Shown here: positions 8,213 to 16,309 of the stretch, in pieces | Numbering within the stretch: the first letter of the stretch is position 1 | How the letters are laid out: each line of letters opens with the position of its first letter | Assembly (NCBI GenBank): GCA_025363315.1 | Contig: JANYED010000109.1 | Coordinates: 1-32,099 of the forward strand | Origin: Polaromonas sp. | GTDB lineage: Bacteria; Pseudomonadota; Gammaproteobacteria; Burkholderiales; Burkholderiaceae_C | Length of the DNA stretch: 32,099 nucleotides | Direction of reading: 5' to 3' | The notes under the pieces: model-generated | What the model was told of the DNA's origin: nothing | Database searches by the model: none | The model's input: only the letters and a program-made list of their open reading frames with translations | Made by a program: the position numbers and the translations under genes

Positions 8213-10510
8213 TTCTTTTTGCTTAGATATTTCACGGTATAGCTGGTCTCTGCCACTCAAATACGGCAACGGCCAGCTCACATGGCGGCTTTGCAGTTTG
8301 GCCGCTTCGTGCAGCGTCCAGGCCGGGTCAGCCAGGTGCGGGCGGGCTATGGCGCACAGGTCTGCGCGGCCGGCCGCAATGATGCTGTTGACCTGGTCGC
8401 TTTCTGATATTGCGCCTACCGCCATGGTTTGAATTCCCACCTCGTTGCGAATGCGGTCAGCAAACGGTGTTTGGTACATGCGGCCGTACACCGGCTTGGC
8501 AGCACGTGTGGTCTGGCCTGACGACACGTCAATCACATCGCAACCTGCGCCTTTGAAGAGCCGGGAAATTTGTACCGCTTCATCGTCGGTATTGCCACCT
8601 GGTGCCCAGTCATGCGCCGATATTCGTACGCTCATTGGCAAGTGTGCTGGCCATAACGTGCGCATGGCCTTGAAGACTTCTAGTGGGTAGCGGCAACGGT
8701 TCTCCAGACTGCCGCCGTATTCATCAGTACGCACGTTCGTCAGCGGCGTGATGAAGCTGGACAAAAGATAGCCGTGGGCGCAGTGCAGCTCCAGCCAGTC
8801 AAAGCCTGCGTTTATTGCGTAGCGGGTGGACTGCACAAACTCGGCGGTGACCCGATCCATATCGGCGCGTGTCATGGCGGTGGGCGTCTGATTAGTCGGG
8901 CCAAAGGCCACAGCACTGGCGGCTATCAATGGCCAGTTGCCTGTGGTCAGCGGCTCATCAGTCTGTTCCCACCCAACTTGGGTAGAGCCCTTGGGCCCGC
9001 TGTGGCCGAGCTGCAAGCCCATCTTGGCGCCATCGCCTGATGCATGCGCAAAGTCAACAATGCGTTTTAGCGCATGCATTTGCGCTTCGTTGTACAAACC
9101 CGTGCAGCCGGGTGTGATGCGGCCTTCTGCGGAGGGCGATGTCATTTCAACAAATACCAATGCAGCGCCGCCCAAAGCCCTTGCACCGAGGTGAACTAAA
9201 TGGAAGTCTTGTACCAGTCCATTGATCGCACTGTAAGTCGCCATCGGGGAAACCACGATGCGATTTTTAAGCTGAATTTCGCGCACTTTCAGCGGCAATA
9301 GCATCGGCAAAGGTGCGGACTTTCCAGGCGCAGACTTCGCCAGCCACTGCTCATACTCCGCCAGCCAATCGGCATCACGCACCCGCAAGTTTTCATGGCT
9401 GATGCGCTGTGAGCGCGTCATCATCGAATAAAAAAACTGCTCGGCCTCCAACCCACTGTAACGGTCAACGTTTTCAAACCACTCGGTCGAATTGCGCGCC
9501 GCATTTTGAATCTTCAGCACCTCAACTGAACGCACCGCTTCATAGGCTTGCAGTGCATCAGCAGTGTCAGACCTGGTCGTAAAGCAGCGTGCCAGCTCAA
9601 TCGCATCTTCCAGCGCCAGCTTGGTGCCGCTACCAATTGAAAAATGCGCGGTGTGCGCTGCGTCCCCCATCAACACAATCGGAACTTGCTTGCCACCAAT
9701 CGCTTCGTTGTGTACCCAGCGCTCACACACCACACGCGGGAACTGAATCCAAATCGCCGAGCCGCGCACATGCGTGGCGTTGTTCATCAGGGGGTTGCCG
9801 TCCAGGTATTTTGCAAACAGCCGCTCACAAAATGCAATGCCATCCTCCTGGCTCATTTGGTCCAAGCCATGCGCCTTCCACACCGCCTGTGGCGTTTCAA
9901 CGATAAAGGTTGATGTGTCCGCATCAAACTTATAGGCATGCGCCGCAAACCAGCCATGCTCGGTTTGTTCAAAAGCAAAGGTAAACGCATCAAAAGTCTT
10001 CTTCGTGCCCAGCCACACAAAGCGGCAGTCGCGCATTTCAACATCTGGCTTGAAGGTCTCGGCATGTCGTGTGCGTACCCGGCTGTTCAGGCCGTCGCAG
10101 GCAATCAGCAGGTCGGCGTTGTATTGCGCGGCAATGGCCTGGTCGTCCTGCACATCGGCTTCAAACACCAAGTCAACGCCCAGTTCAATGCAGCGCCCTT
10201 GCAGAATATTCAGCAGCTTTTTACGCCCGATGCCACAAAAGCCATGACCGCCTGAACGCACACTTTGGCCTTTGAAAAACATCTCCACATCGTCCCAGTG
10301 GTTGAAGGCGTCGCCAATCAGTTGCGCGCTAACCGGGTCTGCCGTGCGCAGGTTACCCAGGGTCTGGTCAGACAGCACCACGCCCCAGCCAAAGGTGTCG
10401 AACGGGCGATTGCGCTCCACTACGGTGATGACATGTGTCGGGTCTTGCAGTTTCATCAACAGCGCAAAGTACAAACCCGCAGGACCACCACCCAAACAAA
10501 CAATACGCAT
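8198..10510 (-). CDS. abmA: 2-aminobenzoyl-CoA monooxygenase/reductase (bifunctional flavoenzyme)
   Basis: Predicted 770 residues with two fused flavin domains. Residues 1 to about 385 are a class A FAD monooxygenase: Rossmann motif [21 protein letters not shown], and the second FAD motif [25 protein letters not shown]. Residues from about 395 are an Old Yellow Enzyme-like FMN reductase: [48 protein letters not shown] and RPHLADP. This fusion and length match the Azoarcus evansii enzyme, which hydroxylates and then reduces 2-aminobenzoyl-CoA. Databases often call such proteins bifunctional salicylyl-CoA 5-hydroxylase/oxidoreductase, so salicylyl-CoA is the alternative substrate. It is the first gene of the minus-strand operon, with a good promoter at 10568-10540. 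Its last codons come from the dispersed repeat. Confidence 0.9.
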   Translation of the reverse strand: MRIVCLGGGPAGLYFALLMKLQDPTHVITVVERNRPFDTFGWGVVLSDQTLGNLRTADPVSAQLIGDAFNHWDDVEMFFKGQSVRSGGHGFCGIGRKKLLNILQGRCIELGVDLVFEADVQDDQAIAAQYNADLLIACDGLNSRVRTRHAETFKPDVEMRDCRFVWLGTKKTFDAFTFAFEQTEHGWFAAHAYKFDADTSTFIVETPQAVWKAHGLDQMSQEDGIAFCERLFAKYLDGNPLMNNATHVRGSAIWIQFPRVVCERWVHNEAIGGKQVPIVLMGDAAHTAHFSIGSGTKLALEDAIELARCFTTRSDTADALQAYEAVRSVEVLKIQNAARNSTEWFENVDRYSGLEAEQFFYSMMTRSQRISHENLRVRDADWLAEYEQWLAKSAPGKSAPLPMLLPLKVREIQLKNRIVVSPMATYSAINGLVQDFHLVHLGARALGGAALVFVEMTSPSAEGRITPGCTGLYNEAQMHALKRIVDFAHASGDGAKMGLQLGHSGPKGSTQVGWEQTDEPLTTGNWPLIAASAVAFGPTNQTPTAMTRADMDRVTAEFVQSTRYAINAGFDWLELHCAHGYLLSSFITPLTNVRTDEYGGSLENRCRYPLEVFKAMRTLWPAHLPMSVRISAHDWAPGGNTDDEAVQISRLFKGAGCDVIDVSSGQTTRAAKPVYGRMYQTPFADRIRNEVGIQTMAVGAISESDQVNSIIAAGRADLCAIARPHLADPAWTLHEAAKLQSRHVSWPLPYLSGRDQLYREISKQKEAEAQ

Positions 10511-10539
10511 GACACCCTTACCTTTTAATCAATCCTTGA

Positions 10540-10568
10540 ATTGTTTAGGCTTAAAGTAAGTTTGTCAA
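10540..10568 (-). promoter_or_regulatory. Probable sigma70 promoter of the 2-aminobenzoate operon
   Basis: On the minus strand a perfect -35 TTGACA (10568-10563) is followed after 17 bases by AACAAT (10545-10540, 4 of 6 matches to the consensus -10). The start codon of abmA lies 29 bases downstream of the -10. This is the only strong promoter-like pair in the 83-base gap between the enamidase stop and abmA. Confidence 0.5.
10544..10555. promoter_or_regulatory. Candidate operator palindrome in the abmA promoter
   Basis: TTTAGGCTTAAA is an interrupted palindrome with 4-base arms. It lies in the spacer and reaches the -10 of the abmA promoter, a position suited to repression by the MarR protein encoded in the same operon. 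The arms are short and chance occurrence is quite possible. Confidence 0.3.
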
Positions 10569-10593
10569 GCGGGCGAAAACGAGGGTGAGAATG

Positions 10594-11781
10594 TTATTCA
10601 ACCACCGGTATTCGCGTCGCTGGCGGCGTATTACGGCTGCGCCCACAGCGCACCAAGCCGTCAATCATGACCATGCCCACGCCGGGCAGGTCGCCACGGG
10701 TGATGCTGTCCAACATGTCGCTACCGGCCGAGTGCTGGGCTTTGTCTAAAAACACAAAGTCTGCTGCGCGGCCGACTTCAATCAGCCCGCAGTTCAGGCC
10801 GCGTATGCGTGCGGTGTTGCCTGTGGCAAAGCAAAACACCAGTTCTGGCGCAATGTTGCCCAGCGCTGACAAAAGCGAAATCATGCGCAGCATGCCCAGC
10901 GGTTGCACGCCAGAGCCAGCCGGGCCGTCTGTGCCCAAAATCACGCGGTGCGGGCATTTGAGTTGTAGCGCCGCCTGAGCCGCTGCAATCGCGACTTTTT
11001 CATTGCCGTTGTGCACAATTTCAATTGCGCGCGAAGACTTTTCACACAGTTCGCACACGTGTTGCTCTGACAATGATGTGTGGCCGCCATTAATGTGGCC
11101 AATCACATCGGCGTCGGCCTCCAGCACCGTGTCTTTGTCAATGTAGCCGGAGCCTGGCACTGACGGGCCACCCGTATGGATGGTGCTTTGAATGCCGTAC
11201 TTGCGCGCCCAGCCGACCATTTCTTTGGCCTCGTTACCTGCCTTGACGGTCCCCAGGCCGACTTCACCCAAGAGCGTCACGCCGGCGTCGGCCAGGTCTT
11301 TAAAGTCCTGCTCGACCATGCCTTTTTCAATGATGGGTGCGCCTGCAATCACCTTCACACCGCCAGGACGAAAGTTGTCGAATGCACGCTGCGCCGTGAT
11401 GGCCAAGGCTTTTAAACCGACAATGTCTTTGGGCCTGCCGGGCAGATGGACTTCACCCGCCGACACCATAGTCGTCACGCCGCCATGCATGGTCGACTCA
11501 ATCCAACCCAGCTGGTTTTGGCGTGGTGTCCAGTCGCCAAATACCGGGTGAACGTGGCTGTCAATCAAGCCTGGGCAGACACAAGTTTGTTGCGCCTCAA
11601 TCACTGTGGTTGCATGGCTTTGGTCGCAGTCTTTGGCTTTGCCAACAGCCACAATCAGCCCGTCGTTGATGACGATGGTATCTGCATCAAGAATGGGCTG
11701 GTCAATATCGCCCGACAGCAGCAAGCCGATGTTTTTGATGACGACTTTGCCGGATACGCCGGTGGTTTGTAGCTCTGCCAT
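10594..11781 (-). CDS. ena: Enamidase (1,4,5,6-tetrahydro-6-oxonicotinate amidohydrolase)
   Basis: Predicted 395 residues, amidohydrolase superfamily. As I remember the Eubacterium barkeri enamidase sequence, the similarity is unmistakable: IKNIG near the N-terminus, HGGVTTMVSAGE, HLPGRPKDIVGLKALAIT, GGVKVIAGAPIIEKG, GEVGLGTVK, IHTGG, HINGG and the terminal RNTPPA. Visible metal and catalytic residues are H76 and H78 (HVH), E173 (GEVGLG), H202, H229 and D285 (GTDGP). The E. barkeri enzyme is an Fe-Zn hydrolase that opens the reduced ring to 2-formylglutarate and ammonia. The gene is 17 bases after tetR with an AAAGG ribosome site, and is divergent from hnr, whose product makes its substrate. 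Cytoplasmic; no signal peptide. Confidence 0.9.
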   Translation of the reverse strand: MAELQTTGVSGKVVIKNIGLLLSGDIDQPILDADTIVINDGLIVAVGKAKDCDQSHATTVIEAQQTCVCPGLIDSHVHPVFGDWTPRQNQLGWIESTMHGGVTTMVSAGEVHLPGRPKDIVGLKALAITAQRAFDNFRPGGVKVIAGAPIIEKGMVEQDFKDLADAGVTLLGEVGLGTVKAGNEAKEMVGWARKYGIQSTIHTGGPSVPGSGYIDKDTVLEADADVIGHINGGHTSLSEQHVCELCEKSSRAIEIVHNGNEKVAIAAAQAALQLKCPHRVILGTDGPAGSGVQPLGMLRMISLLSALGNIAPELVFCFATGNTARIRGLNCGLIEVGRAADFVFLDKAQHSAGSDMLDSITRGDLPGVGMVMIDGLVRCGRSRNTPPATRIPVVE

Positions 11782-11798
11782 GTTGCGCCTTTAGAAAT

Positions 11799-12425
11799 TC
11801 AAAGTTTTAACAAAACGTTGCGCCGCACCGCACTGCTGATAAAAGATTGCCACGCCTCAATCGCCTGCGGCGTTTGCAGGTTTTCACCCAAAAAGGCCGA
11901 TAGGGTGTAGCGGTTTGACATATAAAAATAAGCCGTTGCCACGATTAACAGGTAAACATTGCGTGCCGAAACATCTTTGCGAAACATGCCTTGCGCTACG
12001 CCGTTTTTCAGCAGTTCGCTGATGATGGCAATGGCGGGTGACGAATATTCGCGCGCACGCTCAGACTTGGCAATATGCTTGCCGCGCTGCAAGTTCTCGG
12101 TGTTCAGTAAGGTGATGAACTCAGGGTGCTTGCGGTAGTACGACAGCACAAATCCAATGACTTCGTTCAAGCCCTCAACTGGCTGACTGGTGTTGAGCTT
12201 GAGTTTGAGTTCGGCATCGTTCATGCGGCGATAGGCGTTTTCCAGCACTTCAATGAACAGGCCTTCCTTGCTGCCGAAGTAGTAGTAAATCATCCGGTCT
12301 ACGGATTTGGCTGACTTGGAAATCTTCTCCAAACTGCCGCCGTCATACCCATAGCGCGCAAACACTTTGGTTGCCGCTTGCAGAATGTTGTCGCGGGTGT
12401 TGGCCGTAGCTGCTTTGACAGTCAT
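11799..12425 (-). CDS. TetR-family regulator, probable controller of the nicotinate genes
   Basis: Predicted 208 residues. The N-terminal helix-turn-helix is clear (NILQAATKVFARYGYDGGSLEKISKSAKS, then YYYFGSKEGLFIEVLE), followed by an all-helical ligand-binding domain. It heads a two-gene unit with enamidase and faces the long plus-strand nicotinate operon across a 118-base gap that holds a palindrome at 12490-12507. In Pseudomonas putida the nicotinate hydroxylase genes are controlled by the TetR-type repressor NicS, which responds to 6-hydroxynicotinate and nicotinate. A similar role here is inference from position and family, not from recognisable orthology. Confidence 0.85.
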   Translation of the reverse strand: MTVKAATANTRDNILQAATKVFARYGYDGGSLEKISKSAKSVDRMIYYYFGSKEGLFIEVLENAYRRMNDAELKLKLNTSQPVEGLNEVIGFVLSYYRKHPEFITLLNTENLQRGKHIAKSERAREYSSPAIAIISELLKNGVAQGMFRKDVSARNVYLLIVATAYFYMSNRYTLSAFLGENLQTPQAIEAWQSFISSAVRRNVLLKL

Positions 12426-12452
12426 GGGGTTCTCAACACATCAAAATTGCTG

Positions 12453-12481
12453 TTGCATTGATTAGCAGGATACGCTATATT
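12453..12481 (+). promoter_or_regulatory. Candidate promoter of the nicotinate operon
   Basis: TTGCAT (12453-12458) and TATATT (12476-12481, 5 of 6 to the consensus -10) are separated by exactly 17 bases. The -35 is weak (3 of 6), as in many regulated promoters. It faces hnr, whose ATG is 62 bases beyond the -10. The palindrome at 12490-12507 would lie at about the transcription start. Confidence 0.45.
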
Positions 12482-12489
12482 CAAAATAA

Positions 12490-12507
12490 ATGTAGTGGTT
12501 GCTACAT
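12490..12507. promoter_or_regulatory. Candidate TetR-type operator in the tetR-hnr divergent region
   Basis: ATGTAGTGGTTGCTACAT is an inverted repeat with perfect 6-base arms (ATGTAG and CTACAT) around a 6-base centre. It sits between the divergent tetR and hnr genes, just downstream of the predicted hnr -10, where bound repressor would block transcription. It is the strongest palindrome I found in this gap. Confidence 0.5.
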
Positions 12508-12543
12508 ATTGTATGAAAAACGGATTGGGATTTCTGTCTGTCA

Positions 12544-14088
12544 ATGCCTGAGCACACCAAAACCGATGGCCTGCCCGAGCGGTACAACTCCAGCGCCGAC
12601 AAAGCAGCGACAGGGAAGATTGCGTGCAACGCCTGCCCCGTGCTGTGCCTGATATCGGATGGCCGCAGCGGGGCGTGTGATCGGTATGCCAACCGCGGCG
12701 GAAACTTGATTCGCGTCGATCCGGTCATTTTCTTGCGCCGTACATTAAAAGATGACGAGTCGCGGTTGGTGCCGTTCAGCGCTGATCAAGCGTGGAGCGA
12801 TGAACCGGTCAACAACAACGAGGTGTTTGTCACTGGCGTCGGATCATCCACCACCTACCCCGACTACAAACCTGCCCCTTTTATCGTTTCATCCCAGGTC
12901 GCAGGGGTTGACATGGTGACAGTCGTCACCGAAGGAATTTTCAGCTATTGCAGCCTGAAAGTAAAAATCGACACCGATCGGTTTTTGGGCGCAGAGCAAG
13001 CCAACGTCCGCTGCAAAGGCGAGGTGGTGGGCCATGTCACTACAGCCGAATATGGTTCGCAAATGTTGTCACTTGGCGGCGTGCATCACCTGACGGGTGG
13101 CAGTAAAAAAGAAGGCCGCACCACGATGGAGATGATGCTGGCGTTGGGCAACAAGCAGGCGGTTGAATTAACGATTGATGGCGGCTCGCAAATCGTGATT
13201 CAGGCGGGTAAGGCGCCTGTTGTTAACGGGGTGGAAGAAAAACGCATGCGCGTCGGTTGCGGTTCGGCGGCGATTGGTATATTTGCCCAGCAGTTCGACG
13301 GTCTGGCGGACGAGGTAGTGGTCGTGGATGACCACATTACCGGCGTGTTGACCGAGCACCAGGCGGGTCGTTGCCTGGATATGCGTCCATCTGGCATCCA
13401 AATGAATGGGCGCAAGTCCACACCGGGCCGCTACTTTCAAGTCGCCAACCCAGGCACCGGCTGGGGCGGCACGGACATTTCTGACCCGCTGTCCATCATC
13501 GAAGCCTGGGACGCTGCCACGGCCTGGCCTGGCTTGCGGCTTCTGATGACATCAACTACCGGTGAGCATGCCAGCTGGTTCGTGCTTGACGATGCTTTAA
13601 AACCCATTGAGCAAGCCATGCCGCCTGAAGTGCAAACCGTGATTGACCGGATTGGCGAGAACTGTGAGCCGTCTTTGTGCACGGTGCTGTTTTTAGGCGG
13701 TGCGGGCGGCAGCCTACGTGCCGGCGTCACTGACAACCCAGTGCTACTGACCCGAGCCATCAAAGACGCGTTGGTCAATGTGACTTGCGGCGGCGCACCC
13801 GCTTATGTGTGGCCAGGTGGCGGCATTACCGTGATGGTGGATGTGATGCGCATGCCGGACAACAGCTTTGGTACTGTGCCCACGCCCGCTATCGTTGCGC
13901 CGATTGAGTTCAGCATGAGCCTTGGCAACTACCGCGCTTTGGGTGGGCACATGGCGCATGTACGAACGCTGAGCGAGGCTTTGCGCAGCGGTGCCTGGCA
14001 CAACGATGGCGCACCGACTAATTTTCAATGGCAAGCCGCCCAGCCGACCAATGCGTGGCCGCTGGGTACCCCGCCCATGCTGGGATGA
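12544..14088 (+). CDS. hnr: 6-hydroxynicotinate reductase
   Basis: Predicted 514 residues. An N-terminal four-cysteine motif, C28-X2-C31-X3-C35-X9-C45, suggests a [4Fe-4S] cluster. Seven further cysteines are scattered. The rest contains glycine-rich stretches (LSLGGVHHLTGG, FLGGAGGSLRAG, VWPGGGITVMVDV). I assign it to the 6-hydroxynicotinate reductase family from overall character and from its divergent pairing with enamidase, which acts on its product. The E. barkeri enzyme reduces 6-hydroxynicotinate to 1,4,5,6-tetrahydro-6-oxonicotinate and carries covalent flavin, one [2Fe-2S] and two [4Fe-4S] clusters. Here only one clear cluster motif is visible and no ferredoxin gene lies nearby. The following gene overlaps by 4 bases (ATGA). 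No strong ribosome site precedes the ATG (GGGA lies about 13 bases away). Confidence 0.75.
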   Translation: MPEHTKTDGLPERYNSSADKAATGKIACNACPVLCLISDGRSGACDRYANRGGNLIRVDPVIFLRRTLKDDESRLVPFSADQAWSDEPVNNNEVFVTGVGSSTTYPDYKPAPFIVSSQVAGVDMVTVVTEGIFSYCSLKVKIDTDRFLGAEQANVRCKGEVVGHVTTAEYGSQMLSLGGVHHLTGGSKKEGRTTMEMMLALGNKQAVELTIDGGSQIVIQAGKAPVVNGVEEKRMRVGCGSAAIGIFAQQFDGLADEVVVVDDHITGVLTEHQAGRCLDMRPSGIQMNGRKSTPGRYFQVANPGTGWGGTDISDPLSIIEAWDAATAWPGLRLLMTSTTGEHASWFVLDDALKPIEQAMPPEVQTVIDRIGENCEPSLCTVLFLGGAGGSLRAGVTDNPVLLTRAIKDALVNVTCGGAPAYVWPGGGITVMVDVMRMPDNSFGTVPTPAIVAPIEFSMSLGNYRALGGHMAHVRTLSEALRSGAWHNDGAPTNFQWQAAQPTNAWPLGTPPMLG

Positions 14089-15017
14089 TGGCCGCTATGC
14101 AAGCACAATGCGCTCGATTGCCAGACGGCCGCTTGCATTTTCACCACGGGCCGATGGACATCATCATTGGGGCTGAGGGTAATTTGGCGGCGTTGACTGC
14201 AGCTCATCAAGGGGCCTGGGAGCGCTTCAAAACCATATTGGAAGAGCTGGTGCAAGAGCTGTCCGCACTTCGCCGTCCTGTTCAGGGTGCGTGCCCTGTA
14301 GCTGGCCCGATTGCCAAGCGCATGTGGTCTGCCTGCCAGCCTTATCAAGCCAGTTTCATCACGCCCATGGCTGCGGTGGCGGGTTCTGTAGCGCAAGAGT
14401 TGCTGCGCTATTACGTAGTACCCGGCATCAAACGCGCGTGGGTCAACAACGGCGGGGATATCGCTATTCATCTTGCGGCAGATGAGTCCATCCGTGCGGG
14501 GCTTTACAGCAACTTGGCTCGCTTCAATGCGCAGCAGCTTCAAAAGGGCATCACAGTTGATGGGCAGTTTGAAGTGCACAGCAGCTCACCCGTTCGCGGC
14601 GTGGCCACCAGCGGTTGGCGTGGGCGCAGCTTTTCGCTGGGCATTGCTGACAGTGTTACGGTTTTGGCTGCGACGGCCGCCCAGGCCGATGCCGCGGCCT
14701 CTGTCATCGCCAATGCCGTCAACATCAACGACTCTCGCGTCATCCGCCGCCCCGCTTGCGAATTGAAAGACGACGCCGATCTGGGGGCTATCGAGGTGAC
14801 GATTGATGTACCGTCACTTGAAACGGACTTGGTAGATCAGGCGCTGGCCGCTGGGCTGGCTCGTGCGCTCGTGCTGGGTGCTCAAGGCTTGATTTGCACG
14901 GCGGTGCTGGTCTGTCAGAACCGTTGCCTAAGTACCGAGATGACGACTGAAAACACCTTCGACTTACCGGCACACGAGCATGAGACCATCGCAGCGCTGC
15001 GAAGGGAATACGCATGA
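14085..15017 (+). CDS. UPF0280 family protein (ApbE-like fold), candidate flavin transferase
   Basis: Predicted 310 residues. UPF0280 hallmarks are HHGPMDIIIGAEG near the N-terminus, ITPMAAVAGSVAQELL, VNNGGDIAI (from residue 120), GVATSGWRGRSFSLGIADSVTVLA and AAQADAAASVIANAV. Structural classifications place this family beside ApbE, the enzyme that attaches FMN covalently to Thr or Ser; NNGGDI, ATSG and the DSVTV...AD stretch recall ApbE motifs. The start is set by the ATGA overlap with hnr. Since the E. barkeri 6-hydroxynicotinate reductase has covalently bound flavin, tight coupling to hnr suggests that this protein flavinylates the reductase. That is inference; the family call is firm. Confidence 0.85.
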   Translation: MMAAMQAQCARLPDGRLHFHHGPMDIIIGAEGNLAALTAAHQGAWERFKTILEELVQELSALRRPVQGACPVAGPIAKRMWSACQPYQASFITPMAAVAGSVAQELLRYYVVPGIKRAWVNNGGDIAIHLAADESIRAGLYSNLARFNAQQLQKGITVDGQFEVHSSSPVRGVATSGWRGRSFSLGIADSVTVLAATAAQADAAASVIANAVNINDSRVIRRPACELKDDADLGAIEVTIDVPSLETDLVDQALAAGLARALVLGAQGLICTAVLVCQNRCLSTEMTTENTFDLPAHEHETIAALRREYA

Positions 15018-15658
15018 TCGAGATACGCCGGATCTTCACCCATGTAGAGTTAATTGCCCACGAGTTTGGCCCACCGCCCACCGAGCCATTGCTGCGCGGT
15101 GCAATAGGCATCGTCATGACCAACCCCTATGCAGGACGCTATGAGTCCGATATTTTGCCGATGATGGACGCGTTGGGTGGAGTCGGTGTTGACATGGCTG
15201 AACGATTGCGCGCTGCGATGGATGTGCCCGCTGAGCAGATTCAAGGATACGGCAAAGGTGCTATTGTGGGTGCCAATGGCGAGTTGGAGCACGGCGCGTT
15301 GTGGCATGTACCTGGCGGCTATGCGATGCGTGAGCTGCTGGGCTGGAAGGGCGACCGCAATGCCTATGTTCAGGGGAGTGCATCTCAAAGTGCGAGCGTT
15401 CAAACCGCAAATGCCTTGGCCATCGTGCCATCCACCAAAAAAGTCGGCGCACCCGGTACGGCACTCGATGTGCCGATGACCCACATCAACGCCAGCTATG
15501 TGCGCAGCCATTTTGATGCGATAGAAGTCCGCGTGCCCGGCGCACCAACGGCCGAGGAAATTGTTTTTATTCTCGCCATGAGCACCGGTGCCAGGATCCA
15601 CGCGCGCGTCGGTGGCCTGGCAGCAAGCGCCATCAGCAAATGGGACGGCCTGCGCTAA
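15014..15658 (+). CDS. DUF1185 (PF06684, 'amino acid synthesis') family protein, first of a tandem pair
   Basis: Predicted 214 residues. It shares with the next gene the motifs NPYAGRY, QGYGKGAIVGANGELEHGA, AIVPSTKKVGAPGTALDVP, YVRSHFDAIEVRV and terminal WDGLR. The start overlaps the UPF0280 stop by 4 bases (ATGA). DUF1185 structures have been described as a variant of the Bacillus chorismate mutase fold with no proven reaction; the family name reflects a guess. Compared with its neighbour it carries a longer N-terminal part and an insertion of about 10-15 residues (around WKGDRNAYVQGSASQ). Its place in a nicotinate operon suggests a catabolic step, possibly on 2-formylglutarate, or a structural partnership with the paralogue. 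No signal peptide. Confidence 0.85.
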   Translation: MIEIRRIFTHVELIAHEFGPPPTEPLLRGAIGIVMTNPYAGRYESDILPMMDALGGVGVDMAERLRAAMDVPAEQIQGYGKGAIVGANGELEHGALWHVPGGYAMRELLGWKGDRNAYVQGSASQSASVQTANALAIVPSTKKVGAPGTALDVPMTHINASYVRSHFDAIEVRVPGAPTAEEIVFILAMSTGARIHARVGGLAASAISKWDGLR

Positions 15659-15686
15659 GAACGCATCCCTGCACGCAAGGAAAAGC

Positions 15687-16271
15687 ATGAAAGCCCAAAT
15701 TCGCAAAATCATTGTTCAGGTCGACGAGGTTCATATCGAAATGGGTAAGACCATATCGCCGCCGACTCGGCGCGCATTGGCGATGGCTGTCATTCACAAC
15801 CCGCTGGCAGGCAGCTATGCCGAAAACCTGGACGGGCTGATTGCCATCGGCGAAGAGCTAGGAGGTTTACTGGGTGACAAGTGCGTCAAGGCACTGGGCA
15901 TTGCACCGGGCGAAGCACAAAGCTATGGCAAGGCAGCCATCGTGGGCGAGGCTGGCGAGATTGAACACGCCGCCGCCATCCTGCACCCCAAGCTCGGTGC
16001 GCCGCTGCGGGTGGCCGTTGAAAAGGGCGCGGCCTTGGTGCCATCCAGCAAAAAGCGTGGTACGTTGGGCACAGCGATTGACGTGCCGCTGGGCCACAAA
16101 GATGCTGCCTTTGTGCGCAGCCACTTTGATGCGATGGAAGCGCGGGTATCGGACGCCCCGCGCGCCAACGAGATTGTAGTGGCGGTTGTCGTGACTGACA
16201 GCGGCCGGCCGCTGGCGCGCGTAGGTGGCTTGCAAGCGCATGAGGCCAAAGGAATAGATGGCTTACGCTAA
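15687..16271 (+). CDS. DUF1185 (PF06684) family protein, second of a tandem pair
   Basis: Predicted 194 residues, close to the usual family length. Conserved motifs are NPLAGSY, SYGKAAIVGEAGEIEHAAAILHP, ALVPSSKKRGTLGTAIDVPLGHKDAAFVRSHFDAMEARV and the terminal GIDGLR. The frame is open further upstream, but the ATG at 15687, preceded by AAGGAAAA, gives a protein that aligns with the paralogue from its first residues (MKAQIRKI against MIEIRRI). The gap to the first copy is 28 bases. The two proteins keep the same His, Lys, Asp and Arg residues in the shared motifs, so neither looks degenerate; they may form a mixed oligomer or act on successive intermediates. Function unknown. Confidence 0.87.
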   Translation: MKAQIRKIIVQVDEVHIEMGKTISPPTRRALAMAVIHNPLAGSYAENLDGLIAIGEELGGLLGDKCVKALGIAPGEAQSYGKAAIVGEAGEIEHAAAILHPKLGAPLRVAVEKGAALVPSSKKRGTLGTAIDVPLGHKDAAFVRSHFDAMEARVSDAPRANEIVVAVVVTDSGRPLARVGGLQAHEAKGIDGLR

Positions 16272-16309
16272 TTTCAATGTCGATTTTTCATCACCCTCCA
16301 GGAGTTTTC

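Noticed and set aside
8198-10510. Salicylyl-CoA 5-hydroxylase as the product name
   Set aside because: The single-domain salicylyl enzyme lacks the C-terminal Old Yellow Enzyme-like half; the two-domain length fits 2-aminobenzoyl-CoA monooxygenase/reductase.
12544-14088. Cyanuric acid amidohydrolase/barbiturase-type ring-opening amidase
   Set aside because: The length, glycine-rich patches and neighbouring DUF1185/UPF0280 genes first suggested this, but the N-terminal four-cysteine motif and the pairing with enamidase fit 6-hydroxynicotinate reductase much better.
15588-15686. Longer start for the second DUF1185 protein, overlapping the first gene
   Set aside because: The extra residues have no counterpart in the paralogue, and AAGGAAAA precedes the ATG at 15687.
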